Shown in pieces: positions 1 to 6,998 of a stretch of DNA of 64,000 nt. The notes beneath the pieces were generated by a model. That model was given only the letters and a program-made list of their open reading frames with translations. It was not told where the DNA came from and did not search any database. Source of the stretch: Pseudomonas marginalis (GTDB taxonomy: Bacteria; Pseudomonadota; Gammaproteobacteria; Pseudomonadales; Pseudomonadaceae); the NCBI RefSeq assembly GCF_900105325.1, contig NZ_FNSU01000003.1, forward strand, positions 1,798,001 to 1,862,000, given 5' to 3'. A program made the position numbers and the translations under genes. How positions within the stretch are numbered: position 1 is the stretch's first letter; each line of letters opens with the position of its first letter.

Positions 1-340
1 TGCTGTGTTCCGCCAACCCCCTATATTCTACTGAAGGAATAAAAAACCAACCGACAAACATAACCCCAACACAAAGGACAAACAGGGCAGGCACGATCCT
101 CCTGATTCTAGCTAGGTAAAATGCAAATATAGAGAACCGCTTACCCCCACTACCTTCAAGCCCCTGTATAATTATACGAGTCATCAGAAACCCGGAAATT
201 ACAAAAAAAACATCTACGCCAACAAACCCCCCACCAAAGCCCCCAATACCAAAATGGTAAAGTATTACTGCAACAACAGCCCACGCTCTTAAACCATTAA
301 TATCCGACCTAAAGCTTTTACTTTGGTTAGTGACAGCCAT
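1..340 (-). CDS. Acyltransferase-3 family membrane protein (O-antigen acetylase type), N-terminal part only
   Basis: Reading the minus strand from the ATG at 340-338 gives about 113 residues that run off the left edge. The protein opens with an RSDINGLRAWAVVAVILYHF stretch and then a GGFVGVDVFFVISGF stretch, the signature of the OafA/YrhL acyltransferase-3 family. These are integral membrane enzymes that move acetyl or other acyl groups onto O-antigen or other surface sugars; the His in YHF is the conserved one. The gene is visibly AT-rich compared with the tail genes beside it and lies downstream of them on the same strand. This fits a lysogenic-conversion cargo gene, as in Shigella serotype-converting phages, but the substrate cannot be told. 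I see no strong ribosome binding site. Confidence 0.85.
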   Translation of the reverse strand, partial: MAVTNQSKSFRSDINGLRAWAVVAVILYHFGIGGFGGGFVGVDVFFVISGFLMTRIIIQGLEGSGGKRFSIFAFYLARIRRIVPALFVLCVGVMFVGWFFIPSVEYRGLAEHS

Positions 341-525
341 AATTTTTACAGTACCAAGTACTATTTCATTAATCTTAAGATTACCCCGTACTGACGCACA
401 GGATTTCAGCAGATGTATTTGTATTTTTTTTGATACAAACAAAGCGCAGCATTCTAGCTTGACCGTGAAAACTTGTCTCTTACAACCAGAAAAATCGCTT
501 CCAGGCAGCTAGGCCAGTTATCAGT

Positions 526-600
526 CTAAAAAATTTCAAAATTGCGCGCTCTTGACCTGACGGCATGGCGATCAATGATCACCGCAAACTCATACCTCAA
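526..600 (-). pseudogene. Possible truncated start of tail hub gene D (late control D)
   Basis: In P2-type tails gene D follows X directly. Here a TTG codon (600-598) overlaps the gpX stop as TTGA and opens a 24-codon frame beginning LRYEFAVIIDRHAV. Its first residues resemble the opening beta strand of gpD hub proteins (aromatic-F-x-V-x-hydrophobic-D/N-G-x-D), then the frame meets TAG at 528-526 in AT-rich sequence. I read it as a stub of D cut off by recombination with the acyltransferase segment. The match is short and made by eye. The stretch from 341 to 525 shows nothing else. Confidence 0.3.
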
Positions 601-803
601 CCCCACAGTTGTACCTGCTCCACCACTGATTCAGCGATATCTGGGAAGGTGATCAGGATACCAGCCCGCAAGGGCTGTACCTCATCAGCCAGCAGCCGGT
701 TGGCATCCAACACGGCTTCGACCGTACCGTTCACGTGGCCATAATGCAGGTAGCACAGGGTGTCGAGCTGGTCGCCCTCAGACGTCCTGTATATCGTCGC
801 CAT
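597..803 (-). CDS. Phage tail protein X (gpX-like)
   Basis: This 68-residue protein matches the P2 gpX family: a short LysM-like fold with the typical run from DQLDTLCYLHYG to the VLDANR helix and a closing LRAGILITFPD strand. gpX is needed for contractile tail completion and probably sits at the baseplate hub. Its start lies inside the 3' end of the gpU-like gene (26-base overlap), the usual tail operon arrangement. It is the last intact tail gene visible before the AT-rich left edge. Confidence 0.85.
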   Translation of the reverse strand: MATIYRTSEGDQLDTLCYLHYGHVNGTVEAVLDANRLLADEVQPLRAGILITFPDIAESVVEQVQLWG

Positions 804-1623
804 AGCGGCTGAACTCCAGAGTGAAGGTTTGTTTGCGCGGGATCCCGCCCGCTAGCAAGGCGCTCTGCTCTTCCTCCAAGCTGCGCAGGCACCAGGTGCC
901 CAGTACCACGCCATAGCCTGTGGTGAGGTTGAGCGGCAAGAGTTGGGCACCGATGGTGCGCAGGGTGTCGAGTTGCTTCAGGCCACCCTTGAAGGTCGGG
1001 AAAATCACGCCCTTAAGGGTCAGCTTTTCCTCGCCCATACCCACGGCCTGCTGGGCTGGCCGCCGGGTCAGGCGCTCCTGTGAGGCCCAACGAAACTCTG
1101 TCTGCCGACGTAACTCGTTGAAAGCCGCCGTGTCCAGGTTGAAGTAGAACGGTTGGGCATTGGTTTGCAGCGACTGCAGGATCAGCAGGTGAGGGAACGG
1201 CTTCACCGCTTCCGCCAAAGGCGTGGCATTCGGCGCCAGGGCGCTGGTGGGCAAGATGTTCGCCAGATTAGGGCTGACCTTACCGGCCATCTGGTTGATT
1301 GCCGTGCTGGCCCTGGCGGCCTGCTCCTTCAGGGTACCCAGGCGTTCATCAATCGCCGACATCGCGCGCGTTGCTTTGCTGTAGGTCGACAACACGTCAC
1401 CGACCTTGGACTGCGCCGCACCGATCCCACGCATCACCCGCTGCAGCTTTTCGCCAACACCAGGCGGCACGCCGGGAATACTCGACAGTTCATCAGCCGC
1501 CCCGGTGATCTCGCCAATGGCACCGTTCACCGGGCCGATCATACCGTCAATGCTATGCCGACCCGCCTCCCCGGCCTGGACCAGGGATTTGAAGCCTGAT
1601 TGCAGCTGCTCCATATAAGCCAT
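778..1623 (-). CDS. Phage tail completion protein, P2 gpU family with N-terminal extension
   Basis: The last roughly 130 residues of 281 carry the P2 gpU pattern: a WASQERLTRRPAQQ stretch, the KLTLKGVIFPTFKGG core, then a YGVVLGTWCLRSL segment and a closing TFTLEFSRYGDD strand. gpU caps the tail at the head-proximal end. P2 gpU is about 160 residues; here an extra N-terminal region of about 130 residues, predicted helical and alanine-rich, comes first. Such extended forms occur in SfV-like and Pseudomonas myoviral prophages. It lies between the tape measure gene and X. Confidence 0.8.
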   Translation of the reverse strand: MAYMEQLQSGFKSLVQAGEAGRHSIDGMIGPVNGAIGEITGAADELSSIPGVPPGVGEKLQRVMRGIGAAQSKVGDVLSTYSKATRAMSAIDERLGTLKEQAARASTAINQMAGKVSPNLANILPTSALAPNATPLAEAVKPFPHLLILQSLQTNAQPFYFNLDTAAFNELRRQTEFRWASQERLTRRPAQQAVGMGEEKLTLKGVIFPTFKGGLKQLDTLRTIGAQLLPLNLTTGYGVVLGTWCLRSLEEEQSALLAGGIPRKQTFTLEFSRYGDDIQDV

Positions 1624-1632
1624 GACAACTCC

Positions 1633-4113
1633 TTAAATGTGAGGGGCATCGAATAGATTGCGCCGCGCCTGCTCTCGGCTGAACTCTTCGAACAGCTGAC
1701 GCATGTGCGGCATCATTTCCTGCGCCAGTTGCCGTGGATCCTTGACGTCGCCCTGCACCGTAACTGGCATGGTCGGGGCAAACGTCCAGGCCTGTTCGAC
1801 ACGCGCCGGCTCCGGTTTCGCGGCGGCACCGGCACTGAGCAGTGCAGGTACTGCTGCTGCAGAAGGGACGGATGCCAACGAACGGGCGACATCCCCCACC
1901 AATGGCCCGGTCGCCGGAGTCGGTGCCAATTGGGCCAGCCGTGACATGCCTGGCCCGCTGGGCTTCGACAGCAGCAACGGAGAGGGCTGAGCCAAGCGCT
2001 CTATCGGCGTATCCGGCCCACCGAATGCGGCTTTACTCACTGCACCGCCCAGCTCTCCGCCGCCCCAACTACCGAGGAATCCGCCGATCAGTCCGCCGAC
2101 TACAGTGCCAATTACCGGTACCACCGAACCTATTGCGGCCCCAGCTGCAGCACCGGCCAACGTTCCGGCCAATGTCCCAGCGGCGGTTCCATAGCCCTCG
2201 GCTTTTTCGTCACGAGTCTGGGCGTTCTGGTAGGTATCAGCTGCGATCAGCCCGGCTTCAATCAACGCCAAGGGCGCGGCCCCCTTAGCGAATCCAGCGC
2301 CTTTGCCCATCATCGTTTTTGGAGAAAACTTGCTGGCAACCGCTTCAATCGGAGCAGCAGGCACAGGACTTCCAGCCGGTCCCCGAGAACCTCGTCCGCG
2401 CTTACCCTTGCCACGGCGCCGTTTCCCATCCCCACCGTCGGCGCCACCAGAACTGCCGGATGGATTGGTGACAAACACCCGCTGAATTACATTCGGATTA
2501 CCCATCAACGAGCCGCGGGCAACATTGAGCATGCCTTTGCCCATCTTGTACGCGCTCATTGCTGTTCCGAGTGCAACAATGCCCCCAGCCAGCACCGTCG
2601 CGCCGCTGATAACGGTCGGAAACTTCCCTGCCAACTCGCCAAGCCCGTACGCCACTTTCGCCAACCCGTCTGCAGCCAAGTCAGTCAGCGGCCGCACCGC
2701 ATCCCCTATACTTGTCATCGACGACTCAATGCCGGCAGTCGCGGTTGCCCACTTCCGGTTGGAGGTCTCTCGCGCCTTCGCAGCATCCGCCTCGATCTTG
2801 GCCTTCCCGTCCGTCTTCTCAATGGTCGCCATATCAGCCTTGATCTTGTCGCCGTATTTGATCTGCGCGAGCAGACCGGCACTGGCGCTTTGATCGCTGA
2901 CAATGTTCGCCAACCCGGCCGCTTCAGTCAGGGCGACCATGGCCTGCTCTTCCTCGGCACTGCCATCCGCCGAGGCCTTGATCTTGGCCTTGAGCGCTTC
3001 GATTTTCTTGGCCTTAGCAGGATCCTGCTTTCTGATCAGCTGCTCGCTGAGCATGATGAACGCATCCACCGGGTTGGCCGCCTTGCCGCTTTTTGTTGCA
3101 GCGAGGATCGAGCCGGCCAGGTCGTAGCCTTCCTTGGCGAACCGCTCCTGACTGGTGCTGCTGATCACAGCGTTGAGCAGGTTGTTCATATTGGTGGCGG
3201 CAGCTGCCGAGTCCTGGGTTTGCGAGTACTGCGACTGCAGACTGGCACCCAGGAAACGCACGGCCTCAGGGCCTTCCATGCCCAGGCGCTTGATGTTGCC
3301 AAGCATGGCCGGCAGATATTTCGCCATTTCCTTGGGACCGAACGCGCCGATGTCACCGGCCGCCGCGACCTGGCCCAGCATCGCGGCCATGTCGCCCTGC
3401 TTGACCCCGGCTTCCTTGAAGGAGTTGATCAAGGTCGCGATGGTTTCGGGCTCCATGCCCTGGCCGTCGATCAAGTCGGCGATTTGCCCGGCATAGGACG
3501 TGGCTACGTCCCATTCAACACCCTTTTCAATCAACGCACCGACCGACTTCGCCAGCAGTTGCTGGCTCATGCCCTTATCTGCCGCGACCTTGGAAATGCT
3601 CGCCGCCAATTTGGCCTCATCGCCGGTACCGGCAGTGTGTGCCCACAGCGACATCTGGCGGATCTGCGCCTGATAGTCACCGGAAACCTTCGTAGGGATC
3701 GCCAACGACGCCGTAAGCGCCGCCGCTTTGCCGAGGGAATTCTTCATCCCCTCTTTACCCTGCTGGATCTGCGTGTGGCCCAGGGCCTTGAGTTCAGCAC
3801 CACGCGCTACCTGGCCGAGGGCCTGATATTCCTTGCGAAGTTTGCCGACTTCAATGCCCTGCTCCTTCAGGGTTTTGAGATTGCTTTCGAGCTTTCGCAG
3901 CAGGCCATCAGCCGATGCCGCACCGGTGTCGTGGGCCTTTTTCCATTCGTCCCGCAGGCGGATGGTGTCGCCGATGGTGCTCTGCAACACGCGAGCTTTG
4001 GTGCCGGTTTCGCCGAGTTTCTTGATGCGGCCTTCTACATCCTTGAAGGCGGCGCCGACCGTGGAACTGACGACGCCGCCGATGACCAGGCCGAGCGCCA
4101 GGTTGTTTGCCAT
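1633..4113 (-). CDS. Tail tape measure protein (gpT-like)
   Basis: At 826 residues this is the longest tail gene, placed where P2 T lies, between E/E' and U. The N-terminal 100 residues are coiled-coil-like. Residues from about 150 to 460 form the conserved tape-measure core with KVSGDYQAQIRQM and GPEAVRFLGASL-type segments. A hydrophobic glycine/alanine-rich stretch near residues 690-735 could insert in a membrane at DNA ejection. A basic linker (GKRRRGKGKRGRG) precedes it. The tape measure sets tail length and leaves the tail with the DNA. A GGAG ribosome site precedes the ATG. Confidence 0.92.
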   Translation of the reverse strand: MANNLALGLVIGGVVSSTVGAAFKDVEGRIKKLGETGTKARVLQSTIGDTIRLRDEWKKAHDTGAASADGLLRKLESNLKTLKEQGIEVGKLRKEYQALGQVARGAELKALGHTQIQQGKEGMKNSLGKAAALTASLAIPTKVSGDYQAQIRQMSLWAHTAGTGDEAKLAASISKVAADKGMSQQLLAKSVGALIEKGVEWDVATSYAGQIADLIDGQGMEPETIATLINSFKEAGVKQGDMAAMLGQVAAAGDIGAFGPKEMAKYLPAMLGNIKRLGMEGPEAVRFLGASLQSQYSQTQDSAAAATNMNNLLNAVISSTSQERFAKEGYDLAGSILAATKSGKAANPVDAFIMLSEQLIRKQDPAKAKKIEALKAKIKASADGSAEEEQAMVALTEAAGLANIVSDQSASAGLLAQIKYGDKIKADMATIEKTDGKAKIEADAAKARETSNRKWATATAGIESSMTSIGDAVRPLTDLAADGLAKVAYGLGELAGKFPTVISGATVLAGGIVALGTAMSAYKMGKGMLNVARGSLMGNPNVIQRVFVTNPSGSSGGADGGDGKRRRGKGKRGRGSRGPAGSPVPAAPIEAVASKFSPKTMMGKGAGFAKGAAPLALIEAGLIAADTYQNAQTRDEKAEGYGTAAGTLAGTLAGAAAGAAIGSVVPVIGTVVGGLIGGFLGSWGGGELGGAVSKAAFGGPDTPIERLAQPSPLLLSKPSGPGMSRLAQLAPTPATGPLVGDVARSLASVPSAAAVPALLSAGAAAKPEPARVEQAWTFAPTMPVTVQGDVKDPRQLAQEMMPHMRQLFEEFSREQARRNLFDAPHI

Positions 4114-4141
4114 GAGAACACTCCAGGCAGGGATGCGGGGC

Positions 4142-4258
4142 TCAGTCCATGAGCCACCAGATCATCGTGGAAAAGTGCATGGTCTCGATTTCATTGGCAG
4201 CAAATGAAAACTGCGTCGCTAAACGCTTCGCGACCTGCTTTTGCAGGGTGGTGTTAAA
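4142..4258 (-). CDS. gpE'-type frameshift extension of the tail assembly chaperone
   Basis: The E gene ends with codons GAC GGG GTT TAA. Reading the run of four G's one base forward gives an open 38-residue extension (FNTTLQKQ... to ...FSTMIWWLMD) that stops just before the tape measure gene. It has the usual content of an E' or T chaperone domain: a basic helix, an F-x-F/N-E-I-E-x-M segment and a C-terminal tryptophan pair. Tail genes of dsDNA phages normally make such a fusion by programmed frameshifting. No separate start codon with a ribosome site is visible, so expression would need frameshifting (+1, or equivalently -2). Confidence 0.55.
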   Translation of the reverse strand, partial: FNTTLQKQVAKRLATQFSFAANEIETMHFSTMIWWLMD

Positions 4259-4856
4259 CCCCGTCATCCTGCACCAGGCGAAAGTAGGCGGCCTGCAGAC
4301 GCTGGTAATCCGTCAGCTTTAGCCCCTCCAGATCCTTGGTATCGGATTCAGAAAGGTTGGCCAGGATGATCGTCTCGCGCTGTTCTTCATCGCCATTGGA
4401 AGCAGACGTTGCTGCACGTACGTCGCGCACGGTGGGAGCGCGCAGGGTCAGTCGGTCGACCTTCATATCTTTGATGTCGTAAGGCCTGGAGAACGTAACG
4501 ACAGCCCCCTCAAGATCAACGACCAACCACTCTGGCGTTATGCTCTCATCTTCGGGAAGCTCGGGATCGCGCAGCAACTCGCTGTAAGCGGCTTGTAAAC
4601 GCGCGTAATCCGTAAGCTTCAGCCCATCGAGATCCTTGGTACTGGAATCCGAGAGCGAGGCGAGAATGGTCATTTCGCGCATCACGGCGTCACTGCCACC
4701 AACAGCGTCAGATGCACGCACTTCGCGCAACAACGGAGATCGCAGGGCCAACTGATCGACCTTGCTACCATGGATATCGTAAGTGCTGGTAAGAGTGACC
4801 GTTGCACTGTCAGACCCAACAACGAGCCAGGACGGAATTTTTTTCAGCTTTTTCAT
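4254..4856 (-). CDS. Tail assembly chaperone, gpE family, internally duplicated
   Basis: The ATG at 4856 follows an AAGG site, giving 200 residues in two clear tandem copies of a gpE-type domain (about 1-104 and 105-200). Each copy has PSWLVV/PEWLVV, a YDI-x6-VD-L-LRsP segment, and a near-identical KDLDGLKLTDYARLQAAY / KDLEGLKLTDYQRLQAAY end. P2 gpE is a single domain of about 90 residues; it works with the frameshifted E+E' protein to coat the tape measure before tube polymerisation. The gene lies between tube and tape measure, as expected. The doubling is the unusual part. Confidence 0.82.
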   Translation of the reverse strand: MKKLKKIPSWLVVGSDSATVTLTSTYDIHGSKVDQLALRSPLLREVRASDAVGGSDAVMREMTILASLSDSSTKDLDGLKLTDYARLQAAYSELLRDPELPEDESITPEWLVVDLEGAVVTFSRPYDIKDMKVDRLTLRAPTVRDVRAATSASNGDEEQRETIILANLSESDTKDLEGLKLTDYQRLQAAYFRLVQDDGV

Positions 4857-4870
4857 GAGATACCTTTCCG

Positions 4871-5374
4871 TCACAGGCCCAGGTCGCGGCGGACGCTGGC
4901 AAGTTGATCCACACCGTTGATGACACGGACGCAGTTGACCGGATCGATTTCGTACATCAATCGGCCGCCGACTTCGAGCTTGTAGTAACTGCAGGCCACG
5001 GAATACTTGAATTCGGCAGCGTCACCGGCCTTCCAGTCACCGGCATCAACCTCTTTGAGCATGCCCCGGATGGTGGCAACAACGCCCGTGGTAGCGCCTT
5101 TCTGGCCTTTGAAGGAACCACGGAACACCGCGTTAAACGCGGTCTGGTCGGCCAGGCCGTAAAACTTCAATGCTTCAGCACGCACACCCTTGCCGGCGAA
5201 ACTGGCTTCCAGCTTTTCCATGCCCTGATCCATCTCAATGGGGGCATCCATGCCCCCAGCACGATGCTCTTCCGTTTTGAGGGTCATCTTAGGGAGCGTC
5301 ACGCTGGTGATATCCCCGGCAAAGCTGACGCCGTCGATATGGGCGTTCATGTTGTAGAGCGTTTGCGGAACCAT
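4871..5374 (-). CDS. Phage major tail tube protein (P2 FII family)
   Basis: This 167-residue protein has the tail-tube pattern of P2 FII: MVPQTLYNMNAHIDGVSFAGD at the N-terminus, an EMKTEEHRAGGMDAPIEMDQG-like loop, and a closing YKLEVGGRLMYEIDPVN strand. Hexamers stack to form the inner tube of the contractile tail. It follows the sheath gene by 12 bases and carries a GGAG ribosome site. Confidence 0.93.
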   Translation of the reverse strand: MVPQTLYNMNAHIDGVSFAGDITSVTLPKMTLKTEEHRAGGMDAPIEMDQGMEKLEASFAGKGVRAEALKFYGLADQTAFNAVFRGSFKGQKGATTGVVATIRGMLKEVDAGDWKAGDAAEFKYSVACSYYKLEVGGRLMYEIDPVNCVRVINGVDQLASVRRDLGL

Positions 5375-5386
5375 CGGGCGTTCTCC

Positions 5387-6553
5387 TTAAGTGTTGGTAT
5401 CGAGGACTTCGGTCAGCCACTGATTGGTGACCTCGACCCGGAAGTTGGGGTTTTCTGCCGGTGGCACGTCGGTGAAGCGGATGTTCCAGTACACCTTGCC
5501 CTGCTCCAGCTGACTGGCCGTGTTCCGTTCAGGGTCCGCAAACACCTCAAAATTGATCACCGCGCCCTGATTCTTCAAATCACGCATAAACGCCGTAAGG
5601 CCTTCAGTCACATCACTGACGTAGGTCTTGGTGATTGAGCGATCGACCGCCCATTTGTGGCCGTAGAGAATCGCGTCCATGACGATATCCATCGTTCGTA
5701 CGCGGGTGACGAACGCCCACTTAGGATCGGCGGAACAGGTACGGTTGCCCCAGAGGCGGTAGCCGTCATCACGGATGATGGTGGCGATCTGCGCGTTGTT
5801 GAGCAGGTTCGCACGGCAGGTTTCATCGCCGTCCAGAAACTCAATAGGCCGGCGGGTGCCGGTGATACCGACAAACTCTTTGTTCGACGGCGAGGCCCAG
5901 AAACCGTACTCCGAATCGGTCCAGGCAAAGAGGCCAGCAACCCAGGCAGAACCTGGCGCGTCGATGGTGGCACTGGCGGCGGTGTCCCAGTACTGAACGC
6001 CGGGATCGACTAAGAACACACGTTTGCTGCCGAAGTTTTCGCGGTATTCCATTGCGGCTTCGTCGGTGGTGTTGGGACCGTCGATGATGGCGATAGCACG
6101 CAGCTTGTCGCTCAATGCCACAAGTGCCGTGGCAGCGGGCAAAGTCGCAGTGTGCTTGGGCGCGACTAGCAAGCGAGGCTGCGCGTTGAAACGGCTCTTA
6201 CCATCCAGCAGTGCCTGCATGCCGGTACGACTACCGTTTGCCAGCACGCCGCCAATGATCGCCGAGGTCTGCGCTGCAGCGTCAGCCAGCTTTGCCACGC
6301 CACAGGCGACAATCACCGCCTTGGAGCGTACATAGATGGCCTGGATCGCTTTGGTGATTGCCGCGTCTGCACCCCAAGCAGCGATGGCTTCGCTTTCGCG
6401 GGTGATCAGCATCAGCTGATTTGGCAAGGCGCTGGCATTAGGGCCTGGGGTGAATGTATCGCAAAGACCGATGATAGAAGACGACGGCACCGCGATAGGT
6501 CGCGAGCCGGTGTCGACGTTGGTCACGGTGACGCCGTGAAAGAATCCACTCAT
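5387..6553 (-). CDS. Phage tail sheath protein (P2 FI family)
   Basis: At 388 residues this matches the length of P2 FI (about 396). It begins with FFHGVTVTNVDTGSRPIAVPSSSIIGL, contains a GSAWVAGLFAWTDSEYGFWASPSNK segment and a WGNRTCS motif, and ends with the C-terminal sheath domain (YWNIRFTDVPPAENPNFRVEVTNQW). It forms the contractile outer cylinder. A GGAG site precedes the ATG. The untranslated leader contains a hairpin followed by TTTCTCGTTTCTGGAG, a form that recurs upstream of the capsid gene. Confidence 0.95.
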   Translation of the reverse strand: MSGFFHGVTVTNVDTGSRPIAVPSSSIIGLCDTFTPGPNASALPNQLMLITRESEAIAAWGADAAITKAIQAIYVRSKAVIVACGVAKLADAAAQTSAIIGGVLANGSRTGMQALLDGKSRFNAQPRLLVAPKHTATLPAATALVALSDKLRAIAIIDGPNTTDEAAMEYRENFGSKRVFLVDPGVQYWDTAASATIDAPGSAWVAGLFAWTDSEYGFWASPSNKEFVGITGTRRPIEFLDGDETCRANLLNNAQIATIIRDDGYRLWGNRTCSADPKWAFVTRVRTMDIVMDAILYGHKWAVDRSITKTYVSDVTEGLTAFMRDLKNQGAVINFEVFADPERNTASQLEQGKVYWNIRFTDVPPAENPNFRVEVTNQWLTEVLDTNT

Positions 6554-6576
6554 GATTGAACTCCAGAAACGAGAAA

Positions 6577-6594
6577 GCCCCGCATATGCGAGGC
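6577..6594 (-). terminator. Hairpin in the leader of the sheath gene
   Basis: On the minus strand an imperfect palindrome centred on CGCATATGCG, with one mismatch, is followed by TTTCTCG and then the sheath ribosome site. It looks like a weak intrinsic terminator or an mRNA 5' stabiliser. Similar hairpin plus T-run plus ribosome-site leaders occur at 11497-11513, 14598-14616 and 20998-21019. Confidence 0.4.
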
Positions 6595-6622
6595 CGTAGG
6601 TTGTTCGTGTTGCGGGAAAGAA

Positions 6623-6646
6623 AACGCCCCGTGAGTGCGGGGCGTT
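6623..6646 (-). terminator. Intrinsic terminator after the tail fibre assembly gene
   Basis: A perfect 9-bp stem (AACGCCCCG/CGGGGCGTT, 6-base loop) followed on the minus strand by TTTTCTTT. The stem overlaps the TAA of the fibre assembly gene. It would end or reduce transcription between the fibre genes and the sheath gene. Confidence 0.7.
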
Positions 6647-6998
6647 ATTCGGTTTGGTCGGCGATCCACTCCGGCGCGACGGGGCGATGCTCGCTGTCCG
6701 GGAAGTCCGGTGATTGCGGCCAGTCGCGTAGATCCTGCATGTAGTGCAACAGCTCCGTGAACTGCTCGCCGGTCAGGGTTGTGTTTACCGAGATTTCCAA
6801 CTGATCACGGTGACGCTCGCGCAACCACATGAGGCTGGACAGTTCCCCGTCACGCCATGACCGCTCGGCATCAACATCAATACCGACCGAAAGTAAAGGG
6901 ACATAGACCTCTGAAAACACCTCGCCGGGCAGCAGCTCTTCAGGGCCACCGATGGACCGGCAGCGATAGATTCCGTCATTACGAACAGCAAAACTCAT
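6645..6998 (-). CDS. Tail fibre assembly chaperone
   Basis: The real start is the ATG at 6998, which overlaps the fibre gene stop as ATGA and has a strong GGAGG site; this gives 117 residues. The MSFAVRNDGIYRCRSI opening and the EQFTELLHYMQDLRDWPQSPDFPDSEHRPVAPEWI ending belong to the short chaperones found after pseudomonad phage tail fibres. Such proteins help fibre trimers fold and attach, and may stay bound to the tip. Confidence 0.8.
   Translation of the reverse strand: MSFAVRNDGIYRCRSIGGPEELLPGEVFSEVYVPLLSVGIDVDAERSWRDGELSSLMWLRERHRDQLEISVNTTLTGEQFTELLHYMQDLRDWPQSPDFPDSEHRPVAPEWIADQTE

Noticed and set aside
330..512. 60-codon plus-strand frame beside the acyltransferase
   Set aside because: No ribosome site, overlaps the acyltransferase start antisense, and shows no domain.
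2890..4152. 420-codon plus-strand frame over the tape measure gene
   Set aside because: Antisense shadow in a gene whose product and order are clear.
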